Shown: piece by piece, positions 44,187 to 51,731 of the stretch
How positions within the stretch are numbered: position 1 is the first letter of the stretch
Layout: each line of letters starts with the position of its first letter
Origin: Halopseudomonas pelagia CL-AP6
GTDB lineage: Bacteria; Pseudomonadota; Gammaproteobacteria; Pseudomonadales; Pseudomonadaceae
NCBI RefSeq assembly: GCF_000410875.1
Contig: NZ_AROI01000025.1
Location: 1-64,000, forward strand
Length of the DNA stretch: 64,000 nt
Reading direction: 5' to 3'
Notes under the pieces: generated by a model
What the model saw: the letters and a program-made list of their open reading frames with translations, nothing else
Told to the model about the DNA's origin: nothing
The model's database searches: none
Program-made: the position numbers and the translations under genes

Positions 44187-45235
44187 GACAGTCCCTCAAA
44201 AAAAGCATTGACCCGTGCGGGCTCTAGTTGGCCAATGCTGGGCGGATTCCAGCGCGGCTGTTTGTCTTTGTCGACTAGCAGGGCGCGCACCCCTTCAGCA
44301 ATATCGCCGTCGTTGAACCATTGGCGGTCCAGGTGCAGCTCCATTGCAAAGCAATCCTCCAGGGACTTGCCCCGGCCACGGCGCAACAGTTCCAGGGTGA
44401 CAGCCATGGCCAGTGGCGAGCGGCTATCCATCAGCTGGACGGTGCTTTGTGCCCAGCCGGTGTAGGCAGGGCGAATCTCTTCCAGCAGCGACTGGTGAAT
44501 CGCGCTAAGGGTCGGCTGGGCAAAATGCAGATCAATGGCTGGTTGCAGATCAGCCAGCTGGGTGGGTGGCAGGTCGGTGCTGACCAGCGCTGTGAGTGCC
44601 ATATCCAGGCTATCGTTCTCCCAGTTGATGTGGTCCAGAACCTGATCCAGTTCGGCTAAGCGTTTGGACGGGATGCACAGGTCTGCCAGCTGCAGATGCA
44701 GGGCATCGGCAGTGTTAACCTGAGTGCCAGTGATACCGAGATACAGACCCATTTCGCCGGGCAGTCGCGGCAGAAAGTAGCTGCCACCCACATCAGGAAA
44801 ATAGCCGATGCCGGTCTCCGGCATGCCCAGCTTTGAGCGCTCGGTGAGAATGCGCAGGCTGGCGCCTTGGGCCAGACCCATGCCGCCGCCCAACACAAAG
44901 CCATCCATCAGAGCGATAACCGGTTTGGGGAAAGCGTGAATGCTCAGATCCAGCGCGTACTCTTCGGCAAAGAAGGTTTCTATCGCTTGCGCGTCTCCGG
45001 CCAGATGCTGATCGTACAGGGTGCGAATATCGCCGCCGGCACAGAAGGCTCTATCCCCATTGCCGCGCAGTACCACTGCCTTGACCTCGCTGTTTGCAGA
45101 CCAGTCGTTCAGATAACCCTGCAACAGCCGCACCATCTCCAGGGTCAGCGCGTTCAGCCCTGCCGGGCGATTCAGGGTCAGGTGGCCGACTCGATTGCGC
45201 ACCTCGGCCAGTACAGGTGCCTGCGCATCAGTCAT
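44183..45235 (-). CDS. 3-hydroxyisobutyryl-CoA hydrolase (crotonase family)
   Basis: Crotonase-fold enzyme of 350 aa. The oxyanion-hole segments [10 protein letters not shown] and [16 protein letters not shown] are present. [20 protein letters not shown] is the hydrolase signature, distinct from simple hydratases, and the ~90-residue C-terminal extension also fits. It releases 3-hydroxyisobutyrate, the substrate of the upstream mmsB product. Four-base overlaps on both sides show tight translational coupling. Confidence 0.92.
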   Translation of the reverse strand: MTDAQAPVLAEVRNRVGHLTLNRPAGLNALTLEMVRLLQGYLNDWSANSEVKAVVLRGNGDRAFCAGGDIRTLYDQHLAGDAQAIETFFAEEYALDLSIHAFPKPVIALMDGFVLGGGMGLAQGASLRILTERSKLGMPETGIGYFPDVGGSYFLPRLPGEMGLYLGITGTQVNTADALHLQLADLCIPSKRLAELDQVLDHINWENDSLDMALTALVSTDLPPTQLADLQPAIDLHFAQPTLSAIHQSLLEEIRPAYTGWAQSTVQLMDSRSPLAMAVTLELLRRGRGKSLEDCFAMELHLDRQWFNDGDIAEGVRALLVDKDKQPRWNPPSIGQLEPARVNAFFEGLS

Positions 45236-46125
45236 TCGGTATCTCCGGTGTAGAGTTTGATAATTGCGGAAAAATCCAGCGCGCCATGCCCCTGGCTACT
45301 GAAGGATTGGTATAACTGCTGGGCCAGAGCACCCAGAAGGACGGGTTGTTGCGCATGCTTGGCCGCTTCGGTAGCCAGGCCCAGATCCTTGAGCATCAGG
45401 TCGGTGCCAAAACCGCCGCTGTAACCACGCGCTGCCGGTACATTCTCCATCACACCTGGGTAGGGGTTATAGGTATCCGAACTCCAGCAGCGGCCGCTGG
45501 AGGTGTTGATGATGCCTGCCAGCACCTCCGGCTGCATGCCCAGGGCCACACCCAGGTTCATCGCCTCGGCGGTCCCTATCATGGAGATTGCCAGCAGCAT
45601 GTTGTTCGCGACCTTGGCCACCTGTCCGTTGCCGGCGGGGCCGCAATGTACGATGTTCTTGCCCATGGCCTGAAGCACCGGGAGTGCGTGATCAAAATCC
45701 GTCTTACTGCCGCCGACCATAAAGGTCAGGGTGCCGGCGGCCGCGCCGCCGGTGCCGCCGGAAACGGGCGCATCGAGCGTGGGGTTGTTCTGACGCTCAG
45801 CCGCAGCGGCCACCTCGCGGGCACTGAGAGGGTCGATGGTCGAGCTGTCGATCAACCTGACGCCGGAACGGACATGTGCGAGCAGGCCTTCCTTGCCCAG
45901 ATACACGGCTTTTACCTGTTTGGCTGCCGGCAGCATGGTGATGATCAGTTCGCAGTCGCTAGCGGCCAGCGCCTGCACGGACGTGACGGCGGCGGCGCCG
46001 GTGCTGACTAATTCGTCTACTGCGGGCTGAGCCAAGTCGAACACGCTCAATTGGTAGCCTGCAGCGAGCAGGTTGTGAGCCATGGGACTGCCCATATTGC
46101 CCAATCCGATAAAGCCGATATGCAT
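45232..46125 (-). CDS. mmsB: 3-hydroxyisobutyrate dehydrogenase
   Basis: NAD-dependent beta-hydroxyacid dehydrogenase of 297 aa. The Rossmann motif GFIGLGNMGSPMAHN begins at residue 4, DAPVSGGTGGAAAGTL is the substrate-binding motif, and the catalytic Lys is in GNGQVAKVANNM. The ATG at 46125 gives the family N-terminus; the frame to 46233 adds 36 unlikely residues. First gene of the operon. The next enzyme, methylmalonate-semialdehyde dehydrogenase (mmsA), is not in the window. Confidence 0.95.
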   Translation of the reverse strand: MHIGFIGLGNMGSPMAHNLLAAGYQLSVFDLAQPAVDELVSTGAAAVTSVQALAASDCELIITMLPAAKQVKAVYLGKEGLLAHVRSGVRLIDSSTIDPLSAREVAAAAERQNNPTLDAPVSGGTGGAAAGTLTFMVGGSKTDFDHALPVLQAMGKNIVHCGPAGNGQVAKVANNMLLAISMIGTAEAMNLGVALGMQPEVLAGIINTSSGRCWSSDTYNPYPGVMENVPAARGYSGGFGTDLMLKDLGLATEAAKHAQQPVLLGALAQQLYQSFSSQGHGALDFSAIIKLYTGDTE

Positions 46126-46160
46126 GGCTGGCGCTCCGCTTGTAGATGGCTGTGTGCTGC

Positions 46161-46188
46161 AGGATAGCGTATGTCGGCTAGCGTGTAA
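46161..46188 (-). promoter_or_regulatory. candidate promoter of the mmsB operon
   Basis: On the minus strand, TTACAC (46183-46188), 16-base spacer, TATCCT (46161-46166), ending 36 bases before the mmsB start. Both hexamers match consensus in four of six positions. Confidence 0.4.
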
Positions 46189-46304
46189 GGGTTGTTGATG
46201 TGGTAAAACGGCCGGAAGTAGGACCTTGATCAACGCGGAAGGCGGGTACCTGTGAGAGCCCGATCGGCAGACAGAGCAAACAACGGCAGACGGCTTGGGA
46301 GCGG

Positions 46305-47099
46305 CTAATGGTCAGACTGCAGTGGGTCGGCGCTGGATCGCAATTCGGAATAAAATAAAGTGCGCAGTTTCCCCGCCTGGTGCATTTTTTCCAAGGCTAA
46401 CTGGAGGCGCGGAGCAATATGCTTGTTGGTCGCTTGGCGCGACACATACAGGTGCGCAGTCTGGCCTCGGGTGTGGATTTCATAGCGAAAGGCGTTTGGT
46501 TGCAGGCCCTGAGAGATCAGGCTGTGATGAAATACAATATCGCTACTGATCACCGCATCCAGGCGATTGATACGCAGCATCTCAATTGCCTGGTCGAGAC
46601 TGTAAACGGAAATCTTGATCAGCTTGTCGTTTTGCTGGAAGGCTTCACCATAATAGGTGCCACTGATATAACCCACTCTTTTACCATCAAGTGCCGCGAG
46701 CGTTAGATTGCCAACGAACTCGGGGTTAGCCACCAGCAGGATGTCGGCACTCAGTACTTCGCCGAGACTGTCGGCAAGGTTATCAAGATCAGGATTTTTA
46801 AATACGACAGTGTAGTCGCCTTGACCGCGTTTAAATTCTGCAAGCAGGCGTTGGTGCGGCAGTACGCGATTGTCCAACGGCAGCTCGGCCACGTGTGCGA
46901 GGCGTTCGGCAAATTCGCTGAGCAATCCAGCGGGCTGCCCTTCGGCATCAAGGTACCCCCACGGCCATACATCAGCGGTCATAAAGGCGATCCGTCCCGG
47001 TTCCGTATCGGGGCTCATATCAGAGCTTTGGCTGAAGGCTTCGGATGAGCAACACGCCAGCAACAGCAGGCAGGCAATACGTAGAGGCATGATCACCAT
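46305..47099 (-). CDS. orphan periplasmic solute-binding protein (family 3)
   Basis: A 264 aa secreted protein with an N-terminal signal peptide (RIACLLLLACCSSEAFSQ, cleavage near residue 24) and the two-lobe family 3 solute-binding pattern: FMTADVWPWGYLDAEGQPAG, DYTVVFKNPD, GKRVGYISGTYYGEAF and RINRLDAVISSDIVFHH. No permease or ATPase gene is adjacent, so transport is unproven; such orphans can be sensors or redox-related. An in-frame ATG at 47090 is an equally possible start. The ligand is unknown. The C-terminal SELRSSADPLQSDH tail is polar. Confidence 0.82.
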   Translation of the reverse strand: MVIMPLRIACLLLLACCSSEAFSQSSDMSPDTEPGRIAFMTADVWPWGYLDAEGQPAGLLSEFAERLAHVAELPLDNRVLPHQRLLAEFKRGQGDYTVVFKNPDLDNLADSLGEVLSADILLVANPEFVGNLTLAALDGKRVGYISGTYYGEAFQQNDKLIKISVYSLDQAIEMLRINRLDAVISSDIVFHHSLISQGLQPNAFRYEIHTRGQTAHLYVSRQATNKHIAPRLQLALEKMHQAGKLRTLFYSELRSSADPLQSDH

Positions 47100-47123
47100 A
47101 ATTCCGGCTCAGCATTTTTCTTG

Positions 47124-47183
47124 AGTATAGTTCAGGAAGATTATTGGTGAGGTTGATCAATAGCGCAATGGTGTTGATCAATA
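47124..47183 (-). promoter_or_regulatory. candidate activator-dependent promoter with two TTGATCAA boxes
   Basis: On the minus strand a TATACT -10 (47124-47129) has almost no -35 (CCTCAC, 47147-47152). Directly upstream are two copies of GTTGATCAATA (47152-47162 and 47173-47183), each containing the palindrome TTGATCAA, 21 bp apart centre to centre. With a start near 47117 the boxes are centred near -40 and -61. Confidence 0.45.
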
Positions 47184-47205
47184 TGGCGATGGGCAAAAAA
47201 CAGGC

Positions 47206-47245
47206 AAAAAAAACCGCTGAAGGACAAGTCCGTTCAACGGTTTTT
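47206..47245 (-). terminator. intrinsic terminator of the tRNA-fMet gene
   Basis: On the minus strand AACCGTTGAA and TTCAGCGGTT form a long, nearly perfect stem with an inner GGAC/GTCC pairing, followed by eight T. It begins 5 bases after the CCA end of the tRNA gene. Confidence 0.9.
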
Positions 47246-47249
47246 AAAC

Positions 47250-47326
<77 letters not shown>

Positions 47327-47338
47327 TCTGTGGGCGCC

Positions 47339-47366
47339 ATTCTACTCATTGCGCGACATCTGTCAA
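47339..47366 (-). promoter_or_regulatory. promoter of the tRNA-fMet gene
   Basis: Minus strand TTGACA (47361-47366), 16-base spacer, TAGAAT (47339-47344), followed by a GC-rich discriminator (GGCGCC), typical for stable-RNA genes under stringent control. Confidence 0.88.
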
Positions 47367-47557
47367 GCGATTGAACGGAAAAGAATTTTTATTTCCTGGA
47401 TTTGCTTCGGTGGGCGATTTTGGTCGAGAAAAGGCGCGCTGGGCGCAGGGCGATTAATTGATGTCAAAATCACATGATTACACATTGGCTGTTGATCCAG
47501 GAGTGCTTGCCTGATCGGTTACACTGGAGCAGTTGAAACCAACTGGCAGAGCTGCTC

Positions 47558-48610
47558 TTGCGCAAGATTATTCACATAGACTGTGATTGCTTCTACGCCG
47601 CCATTGAAATGCGCGATGACCCGCGCCTGCGTGGTCGGCCGTTGGCAGTCGGTGGTGATCCGGGAAAGCGCGGGGTGGTGGCTACCTGTAATTATGAAGC
47701 CAGGGCCTATGGCGTCCGCTCGGCAATGGCTTCGGCTTACGCGCGTAAGCTGTGTCCGGACCTGCTGATTGTGCCACCGCGTATGGCGGTGTACCGCGAG
47801 GCGTCGCAGGCAATTCAGGCGATCTTCAGTGATTACACCAGTCTTATCCAGCCTTTATCTCTGGATGAAGCCTTTCTTGATGTGAGTAATAGCGAGTCTT
47901 GCCGGGGCAGCGCTACGCTGATGGCGCAGGAAATCCGCCGCAAGGCGTTTGCCAGTCAAGGCATTACCGTGTCTGCCGGGGTGGCGCCGAACAAGTTTCT
48001 GGCCAAGATAGCCAGCGACTGGAACAAACCCGATGGTCTCAAGGTAATCCTGCCCGACGAGGTTGAAGCCTTCGTCAAAACGCTACCCATCGAGCGCTTA
48101 CACGGTGTGGGCAAGGTGACGGCCGCGCGTATGAAAGGTTTGGGCATTGATGTGTGCGGTGAGCTGTTGCCCTGGCGCAAGCAGGATCTGGCCAAGGAGT
48201 TTGGCAGTTTCGGCGAGCGTCTTTGGCAATTGGCCCGGGGTATAGATGATCGCCCGGTAGTGGTGGAGAGCAAACGCCAGTCAGTCAGCGTGGAAAATAC
48301 CTATGACCACGATCTATCGGACCTGGACGCCTGCCTGAATGCGTTACCCCCGTTACTGGAAAAGCTGGCCCAACGGTTGGGGCGTTTGGAGGGCGAATAC
48401 CGGGTGAGCAAACCCTTTGTTAAGCTGAAATTTCACGACTTTACCCAGACTACCCTCGAGCAGGCTGGTGCGCCGGTCAGCCCCGACGGTTACCGCGAGT
48501 TGTGCACCCAGGCCTTTGCTCGGGGTAATCGCCCAGTGCGCCTGATCGGCGTTGGCGTAAGGCTGGACAGCAGCCATAGTTTGCTCGGTGAACAGCTCAA
48601 CCTGTTTTGA
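47558..48610 (+). CDS. dinB: DNA polymerase IV
   Basis: Y-family translesion polymerase of 350 aa. The N-terminus RKIIHIDCDCFYAAIEMRDD carries catalytic D8 and a tyrosine at the steric-gate position 13 (Phe in E. coli). The second acidic motif is QPLSLDEAFLDV near 103. Helix-hairpin-helix LHGVGKVTAARMKGLGI and a C-terminal clamp-binding tail (LLGEQLNLF) are present. The start is a TTG at 47558 with a weak ribosome-binding site. Unlike imuA, no CTGT-N8-ACAG LexA box is visible in the 231-base upstream gap. Confidence 0.95.
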   Translation: MRKIIHIDCDCFYAAIEMRDDPRLRGRPLAVGGDPGKRGVVATCNYEARAYGVRSAMASAYARKLCPDLLIVPPRMAVYREASQAIQAIFSDYTSLIQPLSLDEAFLDVSNSESCRGSATLMAQEIRRKAFASQGITVSAGVAPNKFLAKIASDWNKPDGLKVILPDEVEAFVKTLPIERLHGVGKVTAARMKGLGIDVCGELLPWRKQDLAKEFGSFGERLWQLARGIDDRPVVVESKRQSVSVENTYDHDLSDLDACLNALPPLLEKLAQRLGRLEGEYRVSKPFVKLKFHDFTQTTLEQAGAPVSPDGYRELCTQAFARGNRPVRLIGVGVRLDSSHSLLGEQLNLF

Positions 48611-48619
48611 GGTCCAGGC

Positions 48620-49057
48620 TCAGTGAAGCTGGCGCGCGCAGGTCGGGCACAAATGGTTGTCACCGCGTGGCGTCCAGCCCAGTTCACTGATACGCGCTAC
48701 TGCTCTGGCGGTTCGCTTGGGCAGGTCGTCCTTGTCCATGGCGAGAAACTCGAAGGGCTGTTCCTTTTGGCAGTGGTCACACTTGATTGACCAGCCAAGC
48801 ACCGACTGGCCACGCAGATCCGGTCCCTTGGCAGTGGCGGTCCACTGGCCAGGGGGATTGATCAGGTAGCGTATCTTGTCGATCTGCAGTTTCAGCGGTA
48901 GATCGCGACTGCCTTTGACAGTGCAGATCAAGGTGTCGCCTGATTGCACGCCGCCGCCCTGGCCGGTCACTTGATACAGCCCGCCGGCCAGCGTGCGGCA
49001 TTCGATCAATGTGTGAGCGGAGTTCAACAGATTGCGCCGGAAGTCGTGTTCAGCCAT
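48620..49057 (-). CDS. unknown protein with a split zinc ribbon
   Basis: A 145 aa soluble protein, convergent with dinB (9 bases between stops). Two CxxC knuckles, KCDHC near residue 92 and LCPTC near 139, about 45 residues apart, suggest a zinc ribbon enclosing DDLPKRTARAVARISELGW. The N-terminal half carries a beta-rich segment (DTLICTVKGSRDLPLKLQID). I do not recognise a named family; related proteins of unknown function are, to my knowledge, present in Pseudomonas. DNA or RNA binding would be a guess. Confidence 0.75.
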   Translation of the reverse strand: MAEHDFRRNLLNSAHTLIECRTLAGGLYQVTGQGGGVQSGDTLICTVKGSRDLPLKLQIDKIRYLINPPGQWTATAKGPDLRGQSVLGWSIKCDHCQKEQPFEFLAMDKDDLPKRTARAVARISELGWTPRGDNHLCPTCARQLH

Positions 49058-49203
49058 ATCCAGTACCAGTCAAAAAGGGCTGGGCATGATAACACCGGAG
49101 CGGGGTGACATATCACTCGAATCACTGATGGTCGGAGTGGCCAGCCATGCACGCTATGATCTGGATCTGAAATGTCTCATTACCCACCACAAGAGGATAC
49201 GTT

Positions 49204-49986
49204 ATGAGCGTCAAGCAACTGTTCGATCTGACTGGCAAGGTCGCCCTGATCACCGGCGGCACCAAGGGCCTGGGCCTGCAAATGGCTGAAGCACTGGGTG
49301 AGCAAGGGGCCAAGGTCTTTATCAGCGCGCGTAATGCTGCCGAGGTGGAACAGGTGGTGAAAGACCTCGAAGCGCAAGGTATTCAAGCTGGTGGTGTTGC
49401 CTGCGATCTGGGCAAACTGGATACTCAGCCGATTACTACCCTGGTGGACGCCGCCGAAGCTAAATTCGGTACTGTGGATATCTTGATCAATAATGCCGGC
49501 ACCACCTGGGGCCAGCCCGCCGAAGAGCATAGCTATGAAGGCTGGCAGAAGGTCATGTGCCTGAACGTGGACGTGTGTTTCCTGATGGCGCAGGAAGTGG
49601 CGCGCCGTTTCATGATCCCCCGTCAATCCGGCAAGATCATCAACATCGCCTCGATTGCTGGTTTCAAGGGCAATCGCGCCAACTCCGGCATTCATACCGT
49701 GGCCTATAACACCAGCAAGGCGGCAGCGATCAACCTGACGCGCGCCCTGGCCGGCGAATGGGGGCCTTACAACATCAATGTCAACGCTATTTGCCCAGGC
49801 TACTTCCCGACCAAAATGGCCAAGGGCCTGGAAAAGGTCACCGAGCTGATCAAAGCGGGCACGCCGCTTGGGCGCATTGGTGGTGAAGAAGATATCAAGG
49901 GCGTTGCTGTTTTTCTGGCAACCGAAGCTTCACGGCATGTCACCGGTCAGGCTATTGCCGTCGATGGCGGTAACTCGGTAGTGTAA
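49204..49986 (+). CDS. short-chain dehydrogenase/reductase (RhlG/FabG-like)
   Basis: Classical SDR of 260 aa. Cofactor motif TGGTKGLG near 17-24, NNAG near 96, the catalytic Ser in IASIAG and YNTSK with the active Tyr and Lys, and PGYFPTKMAKG. An Arg after strand beta 2 (SARN) suggests NADPH. The NNAGTTWGQP and GWQKVMCLNV segments resemble RhlG, the Pseudomonas beta-ketoacyl reductase, but the true substrate is unknown. A TATGAT at 49155-49160 may be its -10. The strong terminator at 50001-50029 closes a monocistronic unit. Confidence 0.88.
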   Translation: MSVKQLFDLTGKVALITGGTKGLGLQMAEALGEQGAKVFISARNAAEVEQVVKDLEAQGIQAGGVACDLGKLDTQPITTLVDAAEAKFGTVDILINNAGTTWGQPAEEHSYEGWQKVMCLNVDVCFLMAQEVARRFMIPRQSGKIINIASIAGFKGNRANSGIHTVAYNTSKAAAINLTRALAGEWGPYNINVNAICPGYFPTKMAKGLEKVTELIKAGTPLGRIGGEEDIKGVAVFLATEASRHVTGQAIAVDGGNSVV

Positions 49987-50000
49987 GAATACGGCCGAAT

Positions 50001-50029
50001 AAAAAAGGCGCCTGTGAGGCGCCTTTTTT
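50001..50029 (+). terminator. intrinsic terminator after the SDR gene (bidirectional)
   Basis: A perfect palindromic stem AAAAAAGGCGCC / GGCGCCTTTTTT with a TGTGA loop. The A-run and T-run make it able to end both this transcript and the convergent DUF2489 transcript. Confidence 0.92.
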
Positions 50030-50057
50030 ATGCCACTACCGAGCAAAGGCGCCTGGC

Positions 50058-50501
50058 TCAGTTGGTCAGTCCACGGCTGATATTCTTCGCTGCCCTGGTT
50101 ATCGCTTCATGGTGGTCGCGCTCAAGCACTTCCATTTGTTGCTCATGCAACTGGCGCTCGGCCTTGGACAAGTCTTTCCAGCCCTGGTGGGTAGGGATGT
50201 GGGCCGTGGCGTCGTAAATGCGTTCAAATACGCTGACATCCAGATCAGCGCGGCGCGGGCCGTAGTAATTGTCAAGTAACACCTTAATGCGAATAGACCC
50301 TTCAATCACCGGTAACTGACCCTCAAGCAGGCTGTTGGCCAGTATGATGATGTCGCGGGCCAGCCGTTGATTGCGCTCAGTTGCCATGGCTCGTTGTTCG
50401 GCTTTGCGCGCCAGGACTTTCCGCCACAGCACGACGGCGTAAACGGCCAAAGCAATGATGATGATCACGCCTGCCAGAGCAAGCCAGTTAAAGGAAGTCA
50501 T
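50058..50501 (-). CDS. DUF2489-type membrane protein
   Basis: A 147 aa protein with one N-terminal membrane helix (LALAGVIIIIALAVYAVVLW, about 7-26) followed by a basic stretch and a charged, mostly helical cytoplasmic part. The segment RLARDIIILANSLLEGQLPVIEGSIRI and the HIPTHQGWKDLSKAERQLH region match my memory of DUF2489, known from Pseudomonas and relatives without assigned function. It is convergent with the SDR gene and lies 47 bases after the lipoprotein gene on the same strand. Confidence 0.82.
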   Translation of the reverse strand: MTSFNWLALAGVIIIIALAVYAVVLWRKVLARKAEQRAMATERNQRLARDIIILANSLLEGQLPVIEGSIRIKVLLDNYYGPRRADLDVSVFERIYDATAHIPTHQGWKDLSKAERQLHEQQMEVLERDHHEAITRAAKNISRGLTN

Positions 50502-50548
50502 ATAACAACGCCGTTACAGGGATGAATGAGTTGGACGCCAGCATAAGT

Positions 50549-51040
50549 TCAGAATCTCAGGTCAGCCGGGTCTAGCGTACCCTTTTCATGCAGCTTCAGG
50601 GTTGGGGACATAAACAGTCCGGTACGGATGTGGCCTTCAATGCGATAGCTGACCGGCTGCTGGTCTTCCATCATCTTGACCACATCACGTATATGACGCC
50701 AGAGATTGGACCTGACATTCAATTCAAAATATTCCGACCCATAGGCCGGTACGGTGAAATGATTATCACTGACCCCGGTCGCCAGGCGCGCCTCGTTCAG
50801 ATAGATCTCGTAATGCATGCCGCGGATCGGCAGGCTGCGATCATTGGGGTTGTCTACCCGCAGGCCCAGTTGAAAGGTTTGTTCCCACAAGTTGGCCTTA
50901 AGCATTTCAACGTTGGCTAGACGGATGTCGGGCTTCTCGTAAGAGCGCCCCATCCCAAACATGGCGCAACCGTTCAGCCATATTGCACTGCTGATGAGCA
51001 GCGCAAGGGTCGGTAATGATCTGTGCACGTGTCTCTCCAT
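50549..51040 (-). CDS. LEA type 2 / WHy-domain lipoprotein
   Basis: A 163 aa lipoprotein: hydrophobic N-terminus and lipobox WLNGC with the lipidated Cys at about 25. The mature part has the WHy/LEA14 pattern: PDIRLANVEMLKANLWEQTF, LRVDNPNDRSLPIRGMHYEI and a beta-sandwich ending in GHIRTGLFMSPTLKLHEKG. Asp is not at +2 after the Cys (sequence CAMFG), so outer-membrane sorting is likely. Homologous water-stress/hypersensitive-response domains occur in desiccation proteins; a role here is inference. A 12-base tandem repeat overlaps its start. Confidence 0.85.
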   Translation of the reverse strand: MERHVHRSLPTLALLISSAIWLNGCAMFGMGRSYEKPDIRLANVEMLKANLWEQTFQLGLRVDNPNDRSLPIRGMHYEIYLNEARLATGVSDNHFTVPAYGSEYFELNVRSNLWRHIRDVVKMMEDQQPVSYRIEGHIRTGLFMSPTLKLHEKGTLDPADLRF

Positions 51041-51063
51041 TGTCCCGCCAAATTGTCCCGCCA
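51039..51063. repeat. tandem 12-base repeat over a translation start
   Basis: ATTGTCCCGCCA occurs at 51039-51050 and 51052-51063. On the minus strand the copies place GGCGGGACA twice before the ATG of the lipoprotein gene, so the repeat duplicates its ribosome-binding region. Confidence 0.6.
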
Positions 51064-51082
51064 GGCTGATCTCGTTATTAAG

Positions 51083-51111
51083 TTGTCGTGCAGCCCGTGC
51101 CTGTCCATACT
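51083..51111 (+). promoter_or_regulatory. candidate promoter of the 51163 gene
   Basis: TTGTCG (51083-51088), 17-base spacer, CATACT (51106-51111), about 50 bases before the start codon, which is preceded by a strong AGGAGAG ribosome-binding site. Confidence 0.35.
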
Positions 51112-51162
51112 AATCAAATGCTGCCACTACTGCCTAACTAATCACTGCAAAGGAGAGACAAG

Positions 51163-51717
51163 ATGCCTCTTTTTGAAATAGCGTTTCAAGGACAGGTTCG
51201 CCCCGGCGTCACGCTGGAGCAGGCCAGAGCGCGGATCGGACAGCTTTTTCAAGTGGGTGATGACCAGTTAGAGGTGTTATTTTCCGGTCGCCGCGTGGTG
51301 ATAAAGCAGGGTCTGGACGAGGCCTCGGCAGAAAAATATCGCCAGGCGATTGAGCGCGCTGGGGCGATCTGCAGTGTGGACCGAATGGGGCGGGAAGAAG
51401 CTCCTGCGGCTATAGCTGCACCGGGAGCGGCACCTAGCGTCGGCGCTGGCGCAACTAGCCCGCAGAACAGCGCGGCTAGTGACTCGTCGGTAAAGCCGCG
51501 GGACGCCTATATGGCGGCTTTCAGCGAAGTGGAGGCGCCGAATTTCGGTATTGCCCCGGTCGGTGCGGATCTGCAGGATGAGTATGAAGAATTCGTTGCC
51601 CTGCCGATTGACCTCTCAGCGCTGAGCCTGGCACCGCCCGGCAGTGATCTGGAACAACTGCGGCCGGAGGTTAAGCCGGTCAAGCCCAACATCGATCATC
51701 TCAAACTGCAGGATTGA
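51163..51717 (+). CDS. unknown two-part protein with a DUF805-associated N-terminal module
   Basis: A 184 aa soluble protein. Residues 1-75 (MPLFEIAFQGQVRPGV, then LFQVGDDQLEVLFSGRRVVI and KYRQAIERAGAICSVDRM) resemble a small module I recall at the N-terminus of DUF805 and other gammaproteobacterial proteins, but no membrane part follows. Residues 78-115 are a low-complexity Ala/Gly/Pro/Ser linker. The C-terminal 65 residues are acidic (DLQDEYEEFVALPIDLSALS) with a KPVKPNIDHLKLQD end. It is convergent with the YchJ-like gene (14 bases). Function unknown. Confidence 0.78.
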   Translation: MPLFEIAFQGQVRPGVTLEQARARIGQLFQVGDDQLEVLFSGRRVVIKQGLDEASAEKYRQAIERAGAICSVDRMGREEAPAAIAAPGAAPSVGAGATSPQNSAASDSSVKPRDAYMAAFSEVEAPNFGIAPVGADLQDEYEEFVALPIDLSALSLAPPGSDLEQLRPEVKPVKPNIDHLKLQD

Positions 51718-51731
51718 ACGGTGCTGCGTCT

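Noticed and set aside
47152-47183. TTGATCAA boxes as ANR/FNR sites
   Set aside because: The FNR-type consensus is TTGAT-N4-ATCAA; here the half-sites abut without the four-base spacer, so a different factor is more likely.
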